DNA from: Bacteroidales bacterium
GTDB lineage: Bacteria; Bacteroidota; Bacteroidia; Bacteroidales; WCHB1-69
Assembly: GCA_012518765.1 (NCBI GenBank)
Contig: JAAYRN010000251.1
Coordinates: 1-6,627, forward strand
Length of the DNA stretch: 6,627 nt
Direction: 5' to 3'
Positions 1 to 6,535 of the stretch are shown in pieces. Made by a program: the position numbers and the translations under genes. Each line of letters opens with the position of its first letter. Positions within the stretch are counted from its first letter, which is position 1. The notes beneath the pieces were generated by a model. It had not been told where the DNA came from, ran no database searches, and saw only the letters and a program-made list of their open reading frames with translations.

Positions 1-965
1 GACAAACACAGTATGATAGCTCAGGCATTTATTCCGTAGCTTTAACAGCAAGCGTAAAAGGATGTATTAAAACAAAAGTAAAAGAAATTAAAGTATTTGA
101 GTTCCCAGATATACAGTTTTTGTATTCCAATTTATCAGCCTGTGATAGTTTAGAGGTCGATTTTGAAGCTGAAAATATATCGGGAAAAGAAATTTCTTTT
201 GATTGGTATTTTTACGATGGAGTTCAATTAAGTGGAAACCCCGTGAAACGCATGTTTAATTCCTCAGGTTCTTATCCTTATAGATTGAGTGTTGGCTTTT
301 TAAATAATCAATGTATGAAAGATTATTACGATACTGTTCTTGTAAATGTATACATTCCTCCCGATGCTGATTATATGATATTAAATTCTAATGGAGAGGA
401 TGTTACAGATAGAACTGATAAAGGTGTTAAGGCAAAAGAAGTAGTGAGTTTCTTAGACCAATCCATACAAAACGATGGACAAATAGTAGAATGGATATGG
501 AATTTTGGCGATAAAACAATAGATACAAGTAGGGTAGGAGGTCAAGTCTCTCATGTATATACCACTACTTCGGGTATTGTAACTACCAATTTACACATTA
601 CAGATGAGTATGGATGCGAAAGCGAAGCTACACACAACGTATTAGTGTTAGAGGCTCTTAGTTTTCCCAATATTTTTTCTCCAAATAATGATGGAATTAA
701 TGATTTCTTTTGTCCTTTAGAAATCTTAGGCTATTTTGAAAGTTTTGAGATGGTGATTTATTCAAAATGGGGAGCAAAAGTATGGCAACGAAACTGCAAA
801 GATCCCAATTGTCCTAACTATGAAGATGAACATTTTTGGTGGGACGGAAAAAATAAATTAGGTCAAAATGTAGCCGAAGGAGTCTATTACTGGGTAGTGT
901 TTGCAGTACCTAAATCACAAACAAATACGTTTGTATTAAATGGCAGTGTAACATTAGTTCGTTAA
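1..965 (+). CDS. Secreted PKD-repeat protein with T9SS type B C-terminal sorting domain (5' end outside window)
   Basis: The reading frame is open from the left edge (first full codon at 3) to the TAA at 963-965, giving 320 visible residues. The start lies outside the window; a TTG at 120 in this frame is internal, because the protein sequence before it (positions 3-119) continues sensibly as the end of a PKD-like repeat. Further PKD-like beta-sandwich units follow at about nt 120-360 and nt 447-657; the last has a WIWNFGD core and an ITDEYGCES strand. From nt 663 to the end there is a gliding-motility-associated type B C-terminal domain: FPNIFSPNNDGINDFF, then an IYSKWGAKVW strand, WDGK, EGVYYWV and a terminal VTLVR. 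In this family the domain targets the protein through the type IX secretion system to the cell surface or medium. The passenger's role (adhesin or surface filament is common) cannot be told from this part. A cysteine-bearing insert (NCKDPNCPN) precedes the WDGK motif. Confidence 0.9.
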   Translation, partial: QTQYDSSGIYSVALTASVKGCIKTKVKEIKVFEFPDIQFLYSNLSACDSLEVDFEAENISGKEISFDWYFYDGVQLSGNPVKRMFNSSGSYPYRLSVGFLNNQCMKDYYDTVLVNVYIPPDADYMILNSNGEDVTDRTDKGVKAKEVVSFLDQSIQNDGQIVEWIWNFGDKTIDTSRVGGQVSHVYTTTSGIVTTNLHITDEYGCESEATHNVLVLEALSFPNIFSPNNDGINDFFCPLEILGYFESFEMVIYSKWGAKVWQRNCKDPNCPNYEDEHFWWDGKNKLGQNVAEGVYYWVVFAVPKSQTNTFVLNGSVTLVR

Positions 966-999
966 GGTAATATTCTTTGTATTTCTCAAGTTTTAGTTG

Positions 1000-1029
1000 T
1001 TGTTTTTATTGTTAATTTGTTTATCTTTG
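1000..1029 (+). promoter_or_regulatory. Bacteroidota-type promoter for ackA
   Basis: An exact match to the Bacteroidota -7 consensus TAnnTTTG (TATCTTTG) lies at 1022-1029. A TTG at 1000-1002 is separated from it by 19 bases, fitting the -33 element of the primary sigma factor in this phylum. Transcription would start near 1035, giving an AT-rich leader of about 40 bases before the ATG at 1078. No Shine-Dalgarno sequence is seen, as is usual in this phylum. This would let ackA be expressed independently of the upstream secreted-protein gene. Confidence 0.7.
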
Positions 1030-1077
1030 CATCTTAAAAATCAAATATTAACATATATAATTAAACAACGATAAAGA

Positions 1078-2280
1078 ATGAAGATATTAGTTTTAAATTG
1101 TGGTAGTTCGTCTATTAAATATCAGTTAATTAATATGGCTGATAATGCTGATGTATTAGCAAAAGGATTGATAGAGCGAATAGGTTTAGAAATGGGTGAG
1201 TTTACGCATAGACCAAAAGACAAAGAAAAATATTATACTCAAGTACCCATTCCCGATCATGCTGTAGGAATAGACATGTTATTAAAAGCTTTGACCGATA
1301 AAGATATGGGCGTTATTTCAGATATAAATGAAATAGGAGCATGTGGTCATCGTGTGGCTCATGGAGGTGAATATTTCCCCGAAAGTGCTATTATTGAAGC
1401 AGAACAAATGGAATTAATAGACAAATTATGCACCATAGCACCCTTGCATAATCCCGGTAATTTAATGGGAATCCAAGTAATGAAAAAGATGCTACCCAAT
1501 GTAAAACAAGTAGGTGTATTCGATACCTCTTTTCATCATACCATTCCAGCACATGCGTATTTGTACGCTATACCTTACGAATACTATACCGAACAAAAAA
1601 TACGCCGCTATGGATTTCATGGAACAAGCCATAAATATGTAGCACCCAAGGCAGCTGAACTATTAGGCGAAGACTGGCAAACGAAAAAAATAATAGTTTG
1701 TCATTTGGGGAATGGAGCTTCTATATGTGCAGTTAAAAATGGAAAATCGGTAGATACATCCATGGGATTCACTCCTGTAGAAGGTTTGATAATGGGAACC
1801 CGCTGTGGCGATTTAGACCTTGGCGTACTCATGTACATAGGCGAAAACGAAAATCTTGATTATCAAGGAATGAATAATCTTGTGAATAAAAAATCAGGAT
1901 TATGCGGTATCTCGGGAGGCAAGTCGGATATGCGAGATATTCGCGCAGGAAAAGACGCTGGAGATGAACGCTCCACACATGCCTTTAATATGTTTGCCTA
2001 TAGAGTAAAAAAATATATAGGAGCCTATGCAGCAGCTATGAACGGAGTAGATATTATAGTTATGACAGGTGGAATAGGCGAAAATGCATGGTTTATGCGT
2101 GAACCTATTTTTGAAGACATGGAGTATTTAGGAATAGAATTAGATAAAAAAGCCAATGAAGAATTTGCAGGATGCGATGGCGTAATTTCTACCCCTAACA
2201 GCAAAGTAAAAGTAATGTCTGTTACCACCAACGAAGAGTTGGTAATCGCATTAGATACGTATAAATTAGTTACACAGTAA
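1078..2280 (+). CDS. ackA: Acetate kinase
   Basis: The 400-residue product has the normal length of acetate kinase, a cytoplasmic enzyme that interconverts acetyl phosphate + ADP and acetate + ATP; in fermenting anaerobes this is the final ATP-yielding step after phosphotransacetylase. The N-terminal VLNCGSSSIKY signature (residues 5-15) carries the conserved N7. Other family landmarks are GHRVAHGG with R92, APLHNPGN (121-128), VFDTSFH with the catalytic-type D149, RRYGFHGTSH with H181, the phosphate-binding HLGNGAS (209-215), GTRCGD with R242, the nucleotide-site GGIGENA (331-337) and TTNEE with E386. All residues expected for activity appear intact. The ATG at 1078 is supported by the immediate MKILVLNCGSS start and the promoter just upstream. 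A hairpin terminator follows, so the gene looks monocistronic. No pta (phosphotransacetylase) gene is adjacent, although the two are often neighbours. Confidence 0.97.
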   Translation: MKILVLNCGSSSIKYQLINMADNADVLAKGLIERIGLEMGEFTHRPKDKEKYYTQVPIPDHAVGIDMLLKALTDKDMGVISDINEIGACGHRVAHGGEYFPESAIIEAEQMELIDKLCTIAPLHNPGNLMGIQVMKKMLPNVKQVGVFDTSFHHTIPAHAYLYAIPYEYYTEQKIRRYGFHGTSHKYVAPKAAELLGEDWQTKKIIVCHLGNGASICAVKNGKSVDTSMGFTPVEGLIMGTRCGDLDLGVLMYIGENENLDYQGMNNLVNKKSGLCGISGGKSDMRDIRAGKDAGDERSTHAFNMFAYRVKKYIGAYAAAMNGVDIIVMTGGIGENAWFMREPIFEDMEYLGIELDKKANEEFAGCDGVISTPNSKVKVMSVTTNEELVIALDTYKLVTQ

Positions 2281-2301
2281 AATAACATACAATCTATTTG
2301 T

Positions 2302-2342
2302 AAGGCATAATTCTTTTTAAATGAGAGATTATGCCTTTTTTT
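2302..2342 (+). terminator. Rho-independent terminator after ackA
   Basis: A perfect 10-bp stem, AAGGCATAAT (2302-2311) pairing with ATTATGCCTT (2328-2337), encloses a 16-base loop. The 3' arm runs straight into a T tract covering 2336-2342. It begins 22 bases after the ackA stop. It should separate ackA from the isocitrate dehydrogenase unit. Confidence 0.85.
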
Positions 2343-2392
2343 ATTTCTTAAAATATCCCTTAAACCCAATACGACTTTATAAAGAAATTTAA

Positions 2393-2408
2393 TGTTTAAA
2401 AATAAACA
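2393..2408. promoter_or_regulatory. Perfect 6-4-6 inverted repeat, possible operator
   Basis: TGTTTA (2393-2398) and TAAACA (2403-2408) form a perfect dyad with a 4-base spacer. The layout resembles sites for dimeric helix-turn-helix regulators such as the CRP/FNR family. Its centre lies about 40 bases upstream of the -7 element at 2441. In such AT-rich DNA a dyad of this size can arise by chance, so a regulatory role is only a guess. Confidence 0.25.
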
Positions 2409-2440
2409 GATAAAATACAAACTTTGTGAATTTTTTTTTA

Positions 2441-2448
2441 TAATTTTG
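2441..2448 (+). promoter_or_regulatory. Candidate -7 promoter element for the isocitrate dehydrogenase-yqgE unit
   Basis: TAATTTTG at 2441-2448 matches the Bacteroidota -7 consensus TAnnTTTG and lies 43 bases before the ATG at 2492. The nearest TTTG upstream (2423-2426) leaves only 14 bases between the elements, shorter than the usual 19 or so, so no good -33 element is identified. The transcript would start at about 2453-2456 with an A/T-rich leader lacking a Shine-Dalgarno sequence. Confidence 0.55.
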
Positions 2449-2491
2449 CCAAAACACAAATCATAATAATTATAATAAAAACATTAACAAT

Positions 2492-3685
2492 ATGGCTAAA
2501 AGAACAATAGTTGCCATGCCTGGCGATGGAATAGGCAAAGTAGTATTAGAACAAAGCATACGCTTGTTAAATGCAGCAGGATTTGATGCGGATTACGTAC
2601 ATGCTGATGTGGGTTGGGAATGTTGGTGCAAAGAGGGGAATCCTCTACCACAAAGAACCATTGACTTATTAGAAAAACATAAAATAGGATTATTCGGAGC
2701 TATTACCTCAAAACCCAAAGATAAAGCAGCTGCCGAATTAGCACCAGAACTTCAAAACAAAGGATTGGTTTATTATAGTCCTATTGTAACTATGCGTCAG
2801 TATTTTAAAATGGATATTTGCATGCGTCCATGTAAAACATTTAAAGGAAATCCTTTGAATTTTATCAGACGAACTGCCGATGGAAATTTCTCCGAGCCCA
2901 TGATAGACACTATGGTTTTCCGTCAAAATACAGAAGGATTATACGGAGGTATTGAATGGAACAATGCTCCCGACCAGGTTTGGGACGCTATGATGACACA
3001 CAAGAAATTTGTTGATAATTTCTCTATGCACCCCCGCAACGAAGTATTCATATCGACTCGAGTATTGACGAAAAAATATTCAGAAAGAATATTACGTGCC
3101 GCATTTGATTATGCTAAAAAAAGAGGATTTAAAGGAATTACCGTTTGCGAAAAACCAAATGTTATTCGCGAAACATCGGGAATGATATTGAAATTAGCTC
3201 AAGATATAGCTAAAAAAGATTATCCCGATTTAGCCGTTTGGGATACCAATATCGATGCTCAAATGATGTGGTTAACCAAAAATCCAGAAGATTACAATGT
3301 AATAGTGGCTACCAATATGTTTGCCGATATTTTATCTGATGGATTTGCAGGTTTAATAGGAGGATTGGGTTTTGCCAGTTCTGCACAATTCGGCGAAAGT
3401 GGAGTAGCTGTTTTTGAGCCAACACACGGTTCTGCCCCTAAATATGCCGACTATGAAACACCTATAGTCAATCCAATAGCCATGTTTTTATCCGCCTGTC
3501 AAATGTTAGAATATTTGGGCGAAAACGACATAGCACAAAAAATAGAAGCTGCCATAGCTAAGGTAGTGGAAAAAGGAAAAGTACGCACCTATGATATGAT
3601 GAAAATGACTGGTTCTCCAGAAGTTGTAAAAAAAGGAGCAGCCTCTACTATCGAAATGACTGACGCTGTAATAGCTGAATTATAA
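2492..3685 (+). CDS. icd: NADP-type isocitrate/isopropylmalate dehydrogenase family protein, probably isocitrate dehydrogenase
   Basis: The 397-residue cytoplasmic enzyme belongs to the beta-decarboxylating dehydrogenase family (isocitrate, isopropylmalate, homoisocitrate). The N-terminal MPGDGIG (9-15) is the family signature. Residues matching the E. coli isocitrate dehydrogenase active site by eye are R102, R112 and R144 (substrate carboxylates), Y151, K221, and D255, D279 and D283 (metal). The GIEW motif after Y151 and S96, aligned with the phosphorylatable E. coli S113, favour isocitrate. The coenzyme loop reads HGSAPKY (312-318) with Y367 and K371 later, where NAD-type relatives usually carry D-I after HGSAP; this points to NADP. 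It would make 2-oxoglutarate, CO2 and NADPH. One oddity is that the position of E. coli N115 is I98 here, so substrate preference is less certain than coenzyme preference. It probably shares a transcript with the gene starting 5 bases downstream. Confidence 0.85.
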   Translation: MAKRTIVAMPGDGIGKVVLEQSIRLLNAAGFDADYVHADVGWECWCKEGNPLPQRTIDLLEKHKIGLFGAITSKPKDKAAAELAPELQNKGLVYYSPIVTMRQYFKMDICMRPCKTFKGNPLNFIRRTADGNFSEPMIDTMVFRQNTEGLYGGIEWNNAPDQVWDAMMTHKKFVDNFSMHPRNEVFISTRVLTKKYSERILRAAFDYAKKRGFKGITVCEKPNVIRETSGMILKLAQDIAKKDYPDLAVWDTNIDAQMMWLTKNPEDYNVIVATNMFADILSDGFAGLIGGLGFASSAQFGESGVAVFEPTHGSAPKYADYETPIVNPIAMFLSACQMLEYLGENDIAQKIEAAIAKVVEKGKVRTYDMMKMTGSPEVVKKGAASTIEMTDAVIAEL

Positions 3686-3690
3686 AAAAA

Positions 3691-4278
3691 ATGACCATGT
3701 TTGACGATTTATTAAAAATAAAACCAACTTCACACCCTTTAGTACCGGGAAAAATATTAATATCAGTTCCTTTTATGGGTGATAATTATTTTGATAAATC
3801 AGTCATACTGTTGGTTGAACATAACGATGAGGGGTCTTTTGGAATAGTTATTAATAAAAAACTAAAAAAGATCCCTTTAAAATTTGTACAGTCCGATATA
3901 AAAAAGCGATTGAATTTATACAATGGCGGTCCGGTTGAAATAGAACGACTTTTCTTTTTACATACTTATGGTGATTTATTGGAAAACAACATCATGTTAG
4001 ACGATGGAGTGTATTTCGGAGGTAAAGAATACGATTTAATTTCTTTGTTGAAAGCTGATTTGATGGACGACCAAAACATTAGGTTTTATATAGGTTATGC
4101 AGGATGGACTTCGGGGCAGTTGGAGTGGGAATTGGATAATAATATGTGGATAGTAAGTTCTTTTAAAAGAGAGTATGTTTTTCCCGAAACAGAAAATATT
4201 TGGCAAAAAGCAGTAACTGATTTAGGAAAAAATTATGTTCATTGGCTACAATTTCCCGACCGACCTTATTTTAATTAG
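3691..4278 (+). CDS. yqgE: YqgE/AlgH family protein (DUF179)
   Basis: The 195-residue product has the usual length and landmarks of the YqgE/AlgH family: GKILIS near residue 20, FDKSVILLVEH (34-44), GSFGIVINK (48-56), GGPV (79-82) and the strongly conserved GYAGWTSGQLEWEL (135-148). It has no signal peptide or membrane segment and should be cytoplasmic. The biochemical role of the family is not settled; AlgH was named from alginate regulation in Pseudomonas, which is unlikely to be its role here. The ATG at 3691 is 5 bases after the isocitrate dehydrogenase stop, suggesting co-transcription and perhaps coupled translation. A second in-frame ATG at 3697 (starting MFDDLL) is an equally reasonable start. 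The TAG stop overlaps the stop codon of the convergent yicC gene. Confidence 0.92.
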   Translation: MTMFDDLLKIKPTSHPLVPGKILISVPFMGDNYFDKSVILLVEHNDEGSFGIVINKKLKKIPLKFVQSDIKKRLNLYNGGPVEIERLFFLHTYGDLLENNIMLDDGVYFGGKEYDLISLLKADLMDDQNIRFYIGYAGWTSGQLEWELDNNMWIVSSFKREYVFPETENIWQKAVTDLGKNYVHWLQFPDRPYFN

Positions 4279-5159
4279 AGAATATTAGCAAGTTGTTCTT
4301 TTATTTTTTCTAACTCATCTTTCATTTGTACAACATTTTGTTGTATGTTGTATTCTAATGATTTAGCTCCTAATGTATTTATCTCTCTTCCCATTTCTTG
4401 GCAGATAAATGAAAGTTTTTTCCCATTTGAGGTATCTTCTTTCATGGTTTCCATAAAGTATTCACAATGTTTTTTAAGACGAGCCTTTTCTTCCGTAAAG
4501 TCTAACTTTTCAATATAAAATAATAATTCTTGTTCAAAACGATTTTTATCGTAAGAAATACGTTGGTCTGATAAGTCGTTTAGGGCTTTTAATAAACGTG
4601 ATTTTATACTTTGAATCCGTTCTTTTTCAAATTTCTCAGTTTCATTTAAATGTTTTAAAATCAGATTTATATGTGTTTTAAAATCCTTCTTTATGGCTTT
4701 ACCCTCGCTTATGCGGTAGTTGTCGGTAAGGCGACAGCTTTCTTTGATAGCTAATTCCAAATGTTGCCATTCCTCGTCAGAGGCTTTCGTTTTGGGTGTT
4801 TCTACTACATCGGGAATTTGTATAGCCATCGACAATAATTTAGAGTCGGAAACAGATAAATTTAACTCTTGAACTATATTTTTCAGCTCGTTGAAGTGTT
4901 TTTTTATGATAGCTGAATTGATTGAAAAACTGTTAGTTGTAACATCTTCTTTTTCAACGCTAATGCTGCAATCTATTTTTCCTCTTTCTAAAAAAGTAGA
5001 TATTATTTTTCTGATTTCACTTTCCTTGTCTTTAAATTCAGTCGGAATTTTTATTGAAAAATCAAATAACTTAGAGTTCACACATCTAACATCTACATTA
5101 TATGTAGTATCTTGATACTTATATGTATAGCTTCCAAAACCTGTCATTGATTTTATCAT
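4275..5159 (-). CDS. yicC: YicC/YloC family endoribonuclease
   Basis: From the ATG at 5159 the product is 294 residues, the normal family length, and begins with the family's hallmark MIKSMTGFGS. An in-frame ATG 36 bases further upstream (5195) would add 12 non-conserved residues and overlap rsmD, so I reject it. The N-terminal domain shows VDVRCVNSKLFDFSIKIP (22-39). The C-terminal DUF1732 part shows the helical LDFTEEKARLKKH segment (219-231), then GKKLSFICQEMGREINTLGAKS (246-267), and a charged KDELEKIKEQLANIL tail. E. coli YicC and B. subtilis YloC are reported as endoribonucleases acting in RNA turnover, so a cytoplasmic RNase is the expected role. The gene lies 19 bases after rsmD. It is not followed by gmk (guanylate kinase), a frequent neighbour of yicC, and instead runs head-on into yqgE. 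Confidence 0.93.
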   Translation of the reverse strand: MIKSMTGFGSYTYKYQDTTYNVDVRCVNSKLFDFSIKIPTEFKDKESEIRKIISTFLERGKIDCSISVEKEDVTTNSFSINSAIIKKHFNELKNIVQELNLSVSDSKLLSMAIQIPDVVETPKTKASDEEWQHLELAIKESCRLTDNYRISEGKAIKKDFKTHINLILKHLNETEKFEKERIQSIKSRLLKALNDLSDQRISYDKNRFEQELLFYIEKLDFTEEKARLKKHCEYFMETMKEDTSNGKKLSFICQEMGREINTLGAKSLEYNIQQNVVQMKDELEKIKEQLANIL

Positions 5160-5178
5160 AGTAAAATGTTTTAATGAA

Positions 5179-5718
5179 TTAAAGATTTTCGGCAAAAATA
5201 CTAAAATGTACTTTACCGTATTTTCGTAGTTGGTAAAACTTAGGATGTTCTTTGTATGATATAAAGGATGAGTGTTCGATGATTAAAAAACCATCTTCAA
5301 GTAAAAGATTATTGTTGAAAATCAGTTCAGGGAGTATCGGAAAAAAATCACTATCGTAAGGAGGGTCGGCAAATATGATGTTAAATTTTTGCTTGCAAGA
5401 TTTTAGAAAAGTAAGAGCATCTGCTTTGATTACATGTACGTTGTCAAAGTTGAGTTTTTCTATGGTTTTTTTTATGAAGTTTATACATTGTTGGTTGTTA
5501 TCTACAGATATTACACTTAAAGCTCCTCTTGCGGCAAATTCGTAGGTTATATTGCCTGTTCCTGCAAAAAGATCCATAGCGTGAATGGTATCGAAGTGAA
5601 AAAAGTTGTTTAAAATATTAAATATACTTTCTTTAGCCAAATCGGTGGTAGGTCTTACAGCCAAATTTTGGGGTGTGACAATACGTCTTCCTTTATGATT
5701 TCCACTGATTATTCTCAT
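5179..5718 (-). CDS. rsmD: 16S rRNA (guanine(966)-N(2))-methyltransferase
   Basis: The 179-residue product matches RsmD in length and motif order. It starts MRIISGNHKGRRI, then has RPTTDLAKESIFNIL (22-36), the S-adenosylmethionine-binding motif I DLFAGTGN (49-56), FAARGA (61-66), an acidic motif SVD (71-73), and the catalytic N6/N2-methylase motif DPPY (118-121). RsmD transfers a methyl group from S-adenosylmethionine to N2 of G966 (E. coli numbering) in 16S rRNA of the small subunit, near the P site. The ATG at 5718 fits because the conserved MRII starts there. It sits 5 bases after the DUF3822 gene and 19 bases before yicC, so operon expression from an upstream promoter is likely. No key motif is missing. 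The family assignment is strong; the exact guanine is inferred from orthology. Confidence 0.94.
   Translation of the reverse strand: MRIISGNHKGRRIVTPQNLAVRPTTDLAKESIFNILNNFFHFDTIHAMDLFAGTGNITYEFAARGALSVISVDNNQQCINFIKKTIEKLNFDNVHVIKADALTFLKSCKQKFNIIFADPPYDSDFFPILPELIFNNNLLLEDGFLIIEHSSFISYKEHPKFYQLRKYGKVHFSIFAENL
5193..5200 (-). promoter_or_regulatory. Possible internal promoter (-7 element) for yicC
   Basis: Read on the minus strand, 5200-5193 is TATTTTTG, an exact TAnnTTTG match, inside the 3' end of rsmD. It lies 33 bases upstream of the yicC ATG and would give a leader of roughly 25-30 bases. No convincing -33 TTG is seen at the right distance. Such a match is expected by chance about once per 1-2 kb per strand at this base composition, so this is tentative. 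Confidence 0.3.
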
Positions 5719-5723
5719 AGAAA

Positions 5724-6533
5724 TTAAAATAAATCACAGAAATAGTGTCCATTATCTATTTCGTTCAGGTGTGCGTGATGAAAAATAGATGTTTGTTTAA
5801 AATACTTTTTTACCGATTGAAACAAAACGGATTGTTCTTCAATATTTCCTCCTATTGAAATATGTATATTTTCAGTTCGGATAAATATTTTACGAATGAA
5901 ATATATAATGTAGTATATAAAGTCGGCTTCGTTGGTAAATGAGAAACTATTGGTACCTAAAAAAGAGTTTTTTTCGGCTGCTAATATAGTGAAACGTCTA
6001 TTTTCTATAAACAAAATTACTTTTTTTTCACTTTTATCAAATAGATGTAAAAGATTGAATAGATTTGAAATACATGTTTTAATGGTAAATCCAGGAAAGG
6101 ATTCTTTTATGTTTGCAAACAATGTTTTGTCCCATACAGAAAGATTGTAAAACTTGTATGTATCAATCCGTTCGGGGAATAGGGTAGAGGTCTCACTTTT
6201 TGAAGTTTGTAAGGGTAAAATATTGTCTTTGTTTTCTTTAGTATAGTAATCTTCGGGTATTTGTGTGTTTATCAGCGTGTGATAATAGAAGATTTTTTTT
6301 CTACAATTTATATTTAACTCTTTGTCAGTTTTTACGATTTGATTGATTTTTTCTTTATCGGATAGGGTAGAGGTTAAGTTGTATTGATGTATAAGGTGAA
6401 TTTTTCGTGTTTCTTCGTGGTGTATAGAAACAGTAAATCCATCCGAGTTTAAGCGAATGGATTTAATACATTGGGTTATTCTTATATTTTCAATGTCGCT
6501 TTCGTAGCTGAGAGCAAGTGTAGAAGTATTCAT
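5724..6533 (-). CDS. DUF3822 family protein of unknown function
   Basis: The 269-residue product resembles the DUF3822 family, which I know mainly from Bacteroidota, where it commonly precedes rsmD as it does here. Recognisable parts are the N-terminal SIRLNSDGFTVSIH (25-38), a central strand pair KVILFIENRRFTILAAEK (171-188), and the motif NSFSFTNEADFIYYIIYF (195-212), followed by a HISIGGN strand (224-230). Residues 40-130 are lysine-, glutamate- and threonine-rich and poorly conserved-looking. The alternation of strands and a glycine-containing turn could fit an actin/ASKHA-like fold, but I cannot show this from sequence alone. There is no signal peptide or membrane helix, so it is probably cytoplasmic. 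The ATG at 6533 lies 2 bases after the preceding stop, and the stop lies 5 bases before rsmD, so it is embedded in the operon. No enzymatic function is assigned. Confidence 0.82.
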   Translation of the reverse strand: MNTSTLALSYESDIENIRITQCIKSIRLNSDGFTVSIHHEETRKIHLIHQYNLTSTLSDKEKINQIVKTDKELNINCRKKIFYYHTLINTQIPEDYYTKENKDNILPLQTSKSETSTLFPERIDTYKFYNLSVWDKTLFANIKESFPGFTIKTCISNLFNLLHLFDKSEKKVILFIENRRFTILAAEKNSFLGTNSFSFTNEADFIYYIIYFIRKIFIRTENIHISIGGNIEEQSVLFQSVKKYFKQTSIFHHAHLNEIDNGHYFCDLF

Positions 6534-6535
6534 AA

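Noticed and set aside
966..1000. Possible terminator after the secreted-protein gene
   Set aside because: No stem with a following T tract could be found; only T-rich sequence is present.
1010..1053. TGTTAAT...ATTAACA inverted repeat around the ackA promoter
   Set aside because: The 7-bp arms are almost all A/T, are about 30 bases apart and span the promoter; this is likely chance in AT-rich DNA.
2025..2459. Minus-strand open frame of 144 residues antisense to the ackA end and into the spacer
   Set aside because: It overlaps conserved ackA codons, crosses the terminator and -7 element, and has no recognisable protein features; it is a shadow frame.
2738..2926. Short minus-strand frame inside the isocitrate dehydrogenase gene
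   Set aside because: It is fully inside a well-supported gene and has no family features.
4891..5115. Plus-strand frame of 74 residues rich in Leu/Ile/Ser, looking like a membrane peptide
   Set aside because: It is antisense to the conserved N-terminal half of yicC; the hydrophobic look comes from the complement of AT-rich lysine/glutamate codons.
5160..5195. Upstream ATG that would extend YicC by 12 residues
   Set aside because: The family begins at MIKSMTGFG; the extension is not family-like and would overlap the rsmD 3' end by 17 bases.
5932..6150. Plus-strand frame of 72 residues
   Set aside because: It is antisense to the DUF3822 gene and has no recognisable features.
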